Shown one piece after another: positions 6,228-9,285 of a stretch of DNA of 9,285 nucleotides. Below the pieces are notes generated by a model. That model was not told the origin of the DNA. It was given only the letters and a program-made list of their open reading frames with translations, and searched no databases. Origin of the DNA: Comamonadaceae bacterium (GTDB lineage: Bacteria > Pseudomonadota > Gammaproteobacteria > Burkholderiales > Burkholderiaceae_C); the NCBI GenBank assembly GCA_947460065.1, contig CANHGF010000070.1, positions 1 through 9,285 of the forward strand, read 5' to 3'. Made by a program: the position numbers and the translations under genes. Each line of letters begins with the position of its first letter. Within the stretch, counting starts at the first letter, position 1.

Positions 6228-7169
6228 ATGCCTGCCATATCCTTTCAGTCCGTCTCCAAACAGTATCGATCGCGCGGCAGCGGCGCCGTCGTACAGGCTC
6301 TGGACCAGGTCAGCTTCGACATTGAGGAAGGTGAGTTCTTCGGCCTGCTCGGGCCTAATGGCGCCGGCAAGACTTCCCTGATCAGCATCCTGGCCGGACT
6401 TTCGCGACCGAGTGGCGGGGCGGTCAAGGTCCATGGCTACGATGTGATCGCCGATTTTGCCCAGGCCCGTCGCTGCTTGGGCGTGGTCCCGCAGGAACTG
6501 GTGTTCGATCCTTTTTTTAGCGTTCGCGAGACCCTGCGCATACAGTCGGGCTACTTTGGGGTTCGGCGCAACGAGGCCTGGATTGACGAGTTGCTCGAAT
6601 GCCTGGGTCTGGCCGACAAGGCCGGAGCCAATATGCGCCAACTCTCCGGCGGCATGAAGCGCCGGGTGCTAGTTGCGCAAGCGCTGGTTCACAAGCCCAG
6701 GGTGATCGTGCTCGACGAGCCGACGGCCGGCGTCGACGTGGAGCTGCGCCAGACCTTGTGGCAGTTCATCGCCAAGCTCAACCGCCAAGGCAGCACCGTC
6801 TTGCTGACCACCCATTACCTGGAAGAGGCCGAGGCCCTGTGCCCGCGCATCGCCATGCTTAAAAATGGCAAGGTGGTGGCTTTGTCGAACACCTGCGACC
6901 TGCTGCAAAACGCCTCGTCCAATGTGATGCGTTTCAAGCTTGACCATGAGCTGCCGCCTTTGCTGGCGGTCAAGGCCCGGGTCACGGGCCGGGTGGTGCA
7001 ACTGCCGGCCCACGATGCGCAGGAGATCGAAACCCATCTGGCGATCTTGCGCCAGGCGGGCTTGCAGCCGCAGGATGTCGAAATACGTAAGGCCGACCTC
7101 GAAGATGTCTTCCTGGAGGTCATGAACTGCCAGCCGGGTGTGGCCGCTACGGCTGAGGAGCTGGCATGA
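6228..7169 (+). CDS. ABC-2 type transporter ATP-binding protein (YadG/CcmA-like)
   Basis: This is the cytoplasmic ATPase of a two-gene ABC exporter whose membrane partner is the next gene. Counted from ATG 6228 (313 aa), it has Walker A GPNGAGKT (42-49), Q-loop Gln89 (GVVPQELVFDPFFSVRE), signature LSGGM (139-143), Walker B VIVLDE (159-164) with D-loop AGVD, and H-loop His196 (LTTHYLEEAE). The pattern FFGLLGPNGAGKTSLISILAG with PTAGVDVELR is typical of the CcmA/DrrA/YadG class of ATPases that work with ABC-2 permeases. A C-terminal regulatory region (about 225-300) ends in the usual ADLEDVFLEVM block. The upstream in-frame ATG at 6216 adds four residues but overlaps a likely -10 box, so I prefer 6228. 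The 3' end overlaps the permease start by 4 bp. Substrate unknown; it is not MlaF, differing in signature and length. Confidence 0.9.
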   Translation: MPAISFQSVSKQYRSRGSGAVVQALDQVSFDIEEGEFFGLLGPNGAGKTSLISILAGLSRPSGGAVKVHGYDVIADFAQARRCLGVVPQELVFDPFFSVRETLRIQSGYFGVRRNEAWIDELLECLGLADKAGANMRQLSGGMKRRVLVAQALVHKPRVIVLDEPTAGVDVELRQTLWQFIAKLNRQGSTVLLTTHYLEEAEALCPRIAMLKNGKVVALSNTCDLLQNASSNVMRFKLDHELPPLLAVKARVTGRVVQLPAHDAQEIETHLAILRQAGLQPQDVEIRKADLEDVFLEVMNCQPGVAATAEELA

Positions 7170-7921
7170 GCGGTTGGCTGACCCTGTTTTACAAGGAAGT
7201 GCTGCGCTTTTGGAAAGTGGCTTTCCAGACCGTTGCTGCGCCGGTGCTGACCGCGCTGATGTATCTGCTGATCTTCGGCCATGTGCTGCAGGACCGTGTG
7301 CAGGTCTACCCCGGTGTGGGTTACACCGACTTCCTGATCCCTGGCCTTGTGATGATGAGCGTGCTGCAAAACGCCTTTGCAAACAGCTCGTCTTCGTTGA
7401 TTCAGAGCAAGATGATGGGCAATCTGGTCTTCGTCCTGCTCACGCCCTTGAGCCCCTGGAACTGGTTCTGCGCCTATATGCTGTCGTCCATGGTGCGTGG
7501 GCTGGTGGTCGGCCTGGGGGTGTTGCTCGTTACCGTCTGGTTCTCCAGCTTGCCCTGGGCCGCGCCGCTGTGGATCGCCGCTTTTGCAGTGCTGGGCGCC
7601 GGGCTGCTTTCGGCCATGGGCATCATTGCTGGCTTGTGGTCTGAAAAATTCGATCAGATGGCCGCCTTTCAGAATTTCGTGATCATGCCCATGACTTTCC
7701 TGTCCGGTGTTTTTTACTCCATCCATTCACTGCCAGACTTCTGGCAGACGGCCAGCCATTTCAATCCGTTTTTCTACATGATCGATGGCTTTCGCCATGG
7801 CTTTTTAGGGCACAGCGATGTCTCGCCCTGGATCAGTCTGGCGCTGGTGGGTTCGGCCTGCCTGGTCATGAGCGCTGTAGCTCTGCACCTGCTGCGCATC
7901 GGTTTCAAAATCCGCAGTTAA
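7166..7921 (+). CDS. ABC-2 type transporter permease (YadH-like)
   Basis: This is the inner-membrane partner of the preceding ATPase. The 251-residue protein has a short amphipathic start (WLTLFYKEVLRFWK) and about six hydrophobic segments, near 22-42, 56-76, 104-126, 133-155, 167-187 and 222-246. The ABC-2 membrane family signature is seen as FVIMPMTFLSGVFYSIHSLP (171-190) followed by FNPFFYMIDGFRHGF. It is a half-size permease and would dimerise with two ATPases. E. coli YadH has the same size and layout, but its substrate is also undefined; relatives export drugs, polysaccharide or lipid-linked compounds. The ATG at 7166 overlaps the ATPase stop (ATGA) and has GAGGAG (7155-7160) five bases upstream. 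Lying between mlaB and ibaG-murA suggests an envelope role, but that is only contextual. Confidence 0.9.
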   Translation: MSGWLTLFYKEVLRFWKVAFQTVAAPVLTALMYLLIFGHVLQDRVQVYPGVGYTDFLIPGLVMMSVLQNAFANSSSSLIQSKMMGNLVFVLLTPLSPWNWFCAYMLSSMVRGLVVGLGVLLVTVWFSSLPWAAPLWIAAFAVLGAGLLSAMGIIAGLWSEKFDQMAAFQNFVIMPMTFLSGVFYSIHSLPDFWQTASHFNPFFYMIDGFRHGFLGHSDVSPWISLALVGSACLVMSAVALHLLRIGFKIRS

Positions 7922-7931
7922 GGCAAAAGCG

Positions 7932-8174
7932 ATGACCGCCCAAGAACTTCAAGCCCTGATCGCCGCCGGCCTGCCCTGCCAGCACCTGGACGTCTCCGGC
8001 GACGGCCGCCACTGGCAGGCGGTGATCGTCTCCAGCGCCTTTGAGGGCCTGCGCCTGATCCAGCGCCACCAGAAGGTCTATGCCACCCTGGGCCGGCGCA
8101 TGCAGACCGACGAGGTACACGCCCTGTCCATGAAGACACTGACGCCGGCCGAGTGGTCGGCGCAAGGGGCTTGA
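7932..8174 (+). CDS. ibaG: BolA family protein, IbaG type
   Basis: This small 80-residue cytoplasmic protein of the BolA/IbaG family belongs to a group that works with monothiol glutaredoxins in iron-sulfur cluster handling; E. coli IbaG is also linked to acid stress. It covers the whole BolA domain. The segment [20 protein letters not shown] (21-40) is the first sheet region. [17 protein letters not shown] is the helix containing the family's RHQ-VY motif. [14 protein letters not shown] (62-75) is the closing strand, with the conserved His63 used in [2Fe-2S] coordination with glutaredoxin. The VSGDG and TPAEW elements are closer to E. coli IbaG than to BolA. The ATG at 7932 has AAGG (7920-7923) upstream. 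The gene lies 10 bp after the permease and 1 bp before murA, matching the E. coli order mlaB-ibaG-murA apart from the inserted ABC-2 pair. Confidence 0.9.
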   Translation: MTAQELQALIAAGLPCQHLDVSGDGRHWQAVIVSSAFEGLRLIQRHQKVYATLGRRMQTDEVHALSMKTLTPAEWSAQGA

Positions 8175-8175
8175 G

Positions 8176-9285
<1,110 letters not shown>

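Noticed and set aside
6815..7726. 303-codon minus-strand open frame over the ABC-2 genes
   Set aside because: Antisense shadow of two well-supported genes; Gln/His-rich with no family resemblance.

Overview
The window is a compact, one-directional (+ strand) stretch of core chromosome from a G+C-rich Gram-negative bacterium. Gene content (4Fe-4S glutamate synthase, a complete Mla phospholipid pathway, MurA) and gene order point to a betaproteobacterium of the order Burkholderiales. A Comamonadaceae-like genus is my best guess, from the short-leader TAAAAT-type promoter style and the protein sequences, but I cannot fix the genus. I see no mobile element, CRISPR array, tRNA or rRNA, and no sign of recent horizontal transfer. 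Ten genes are complete and two are cut by the window edges.

Layout. Positions 1-599 hold the 3' end of gltB and 627-2102 hold gltD; together they encode the two subunits of NADPH-dependent glutamate synthase. After a 60-bp gap with a possible promoter come mlaF (2163-3020), mlaE (3017-3811), mlaD (3954-4439), mlaA (4436-5197), mlaC (5230-5862) and mlaB (5865-6167). This set covers the whole retrograde phospholipid route: outer-membrane lipoprotein MlaA, periplasmic shuttle MlaC, and the inner-membrane MlaFEDB ABC complex. A second, unrelated ABC-2 type transporter follows (ATPase 6228-7169, permease 7166-7921; YadG/YadH-like, substrate unknown). Then come a BolA-family gene of the IbaG type (7932-8174) and murA (8176 to the window end, about 370 codons), which catalyses the first committed step of peptidoglycan synthesis.

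Organisation. Most junctions are operon-like: 4-bp stop/start overlaps at mlaF-mlaE, mlaD-mlaA and ATPase-permease, and gaps of 1-32 bp elsewhere. The clear exception is the 142-bp mlaE-mlaD spacer. It is much more A+T-rich than the genes (about 45% G+C by hand count) and holds two mutually exclusive small hairpins followed by a terminator-like hairpin with a T5 tract just before mlaD. That element is the least expected feature of the window. The remainder is well-known housekeeping and envelope biology. I do not see a wholly new system, but the ABC-2 exporter between mlaB and ibaG, and the mid-operon hairpin element, merit attention.
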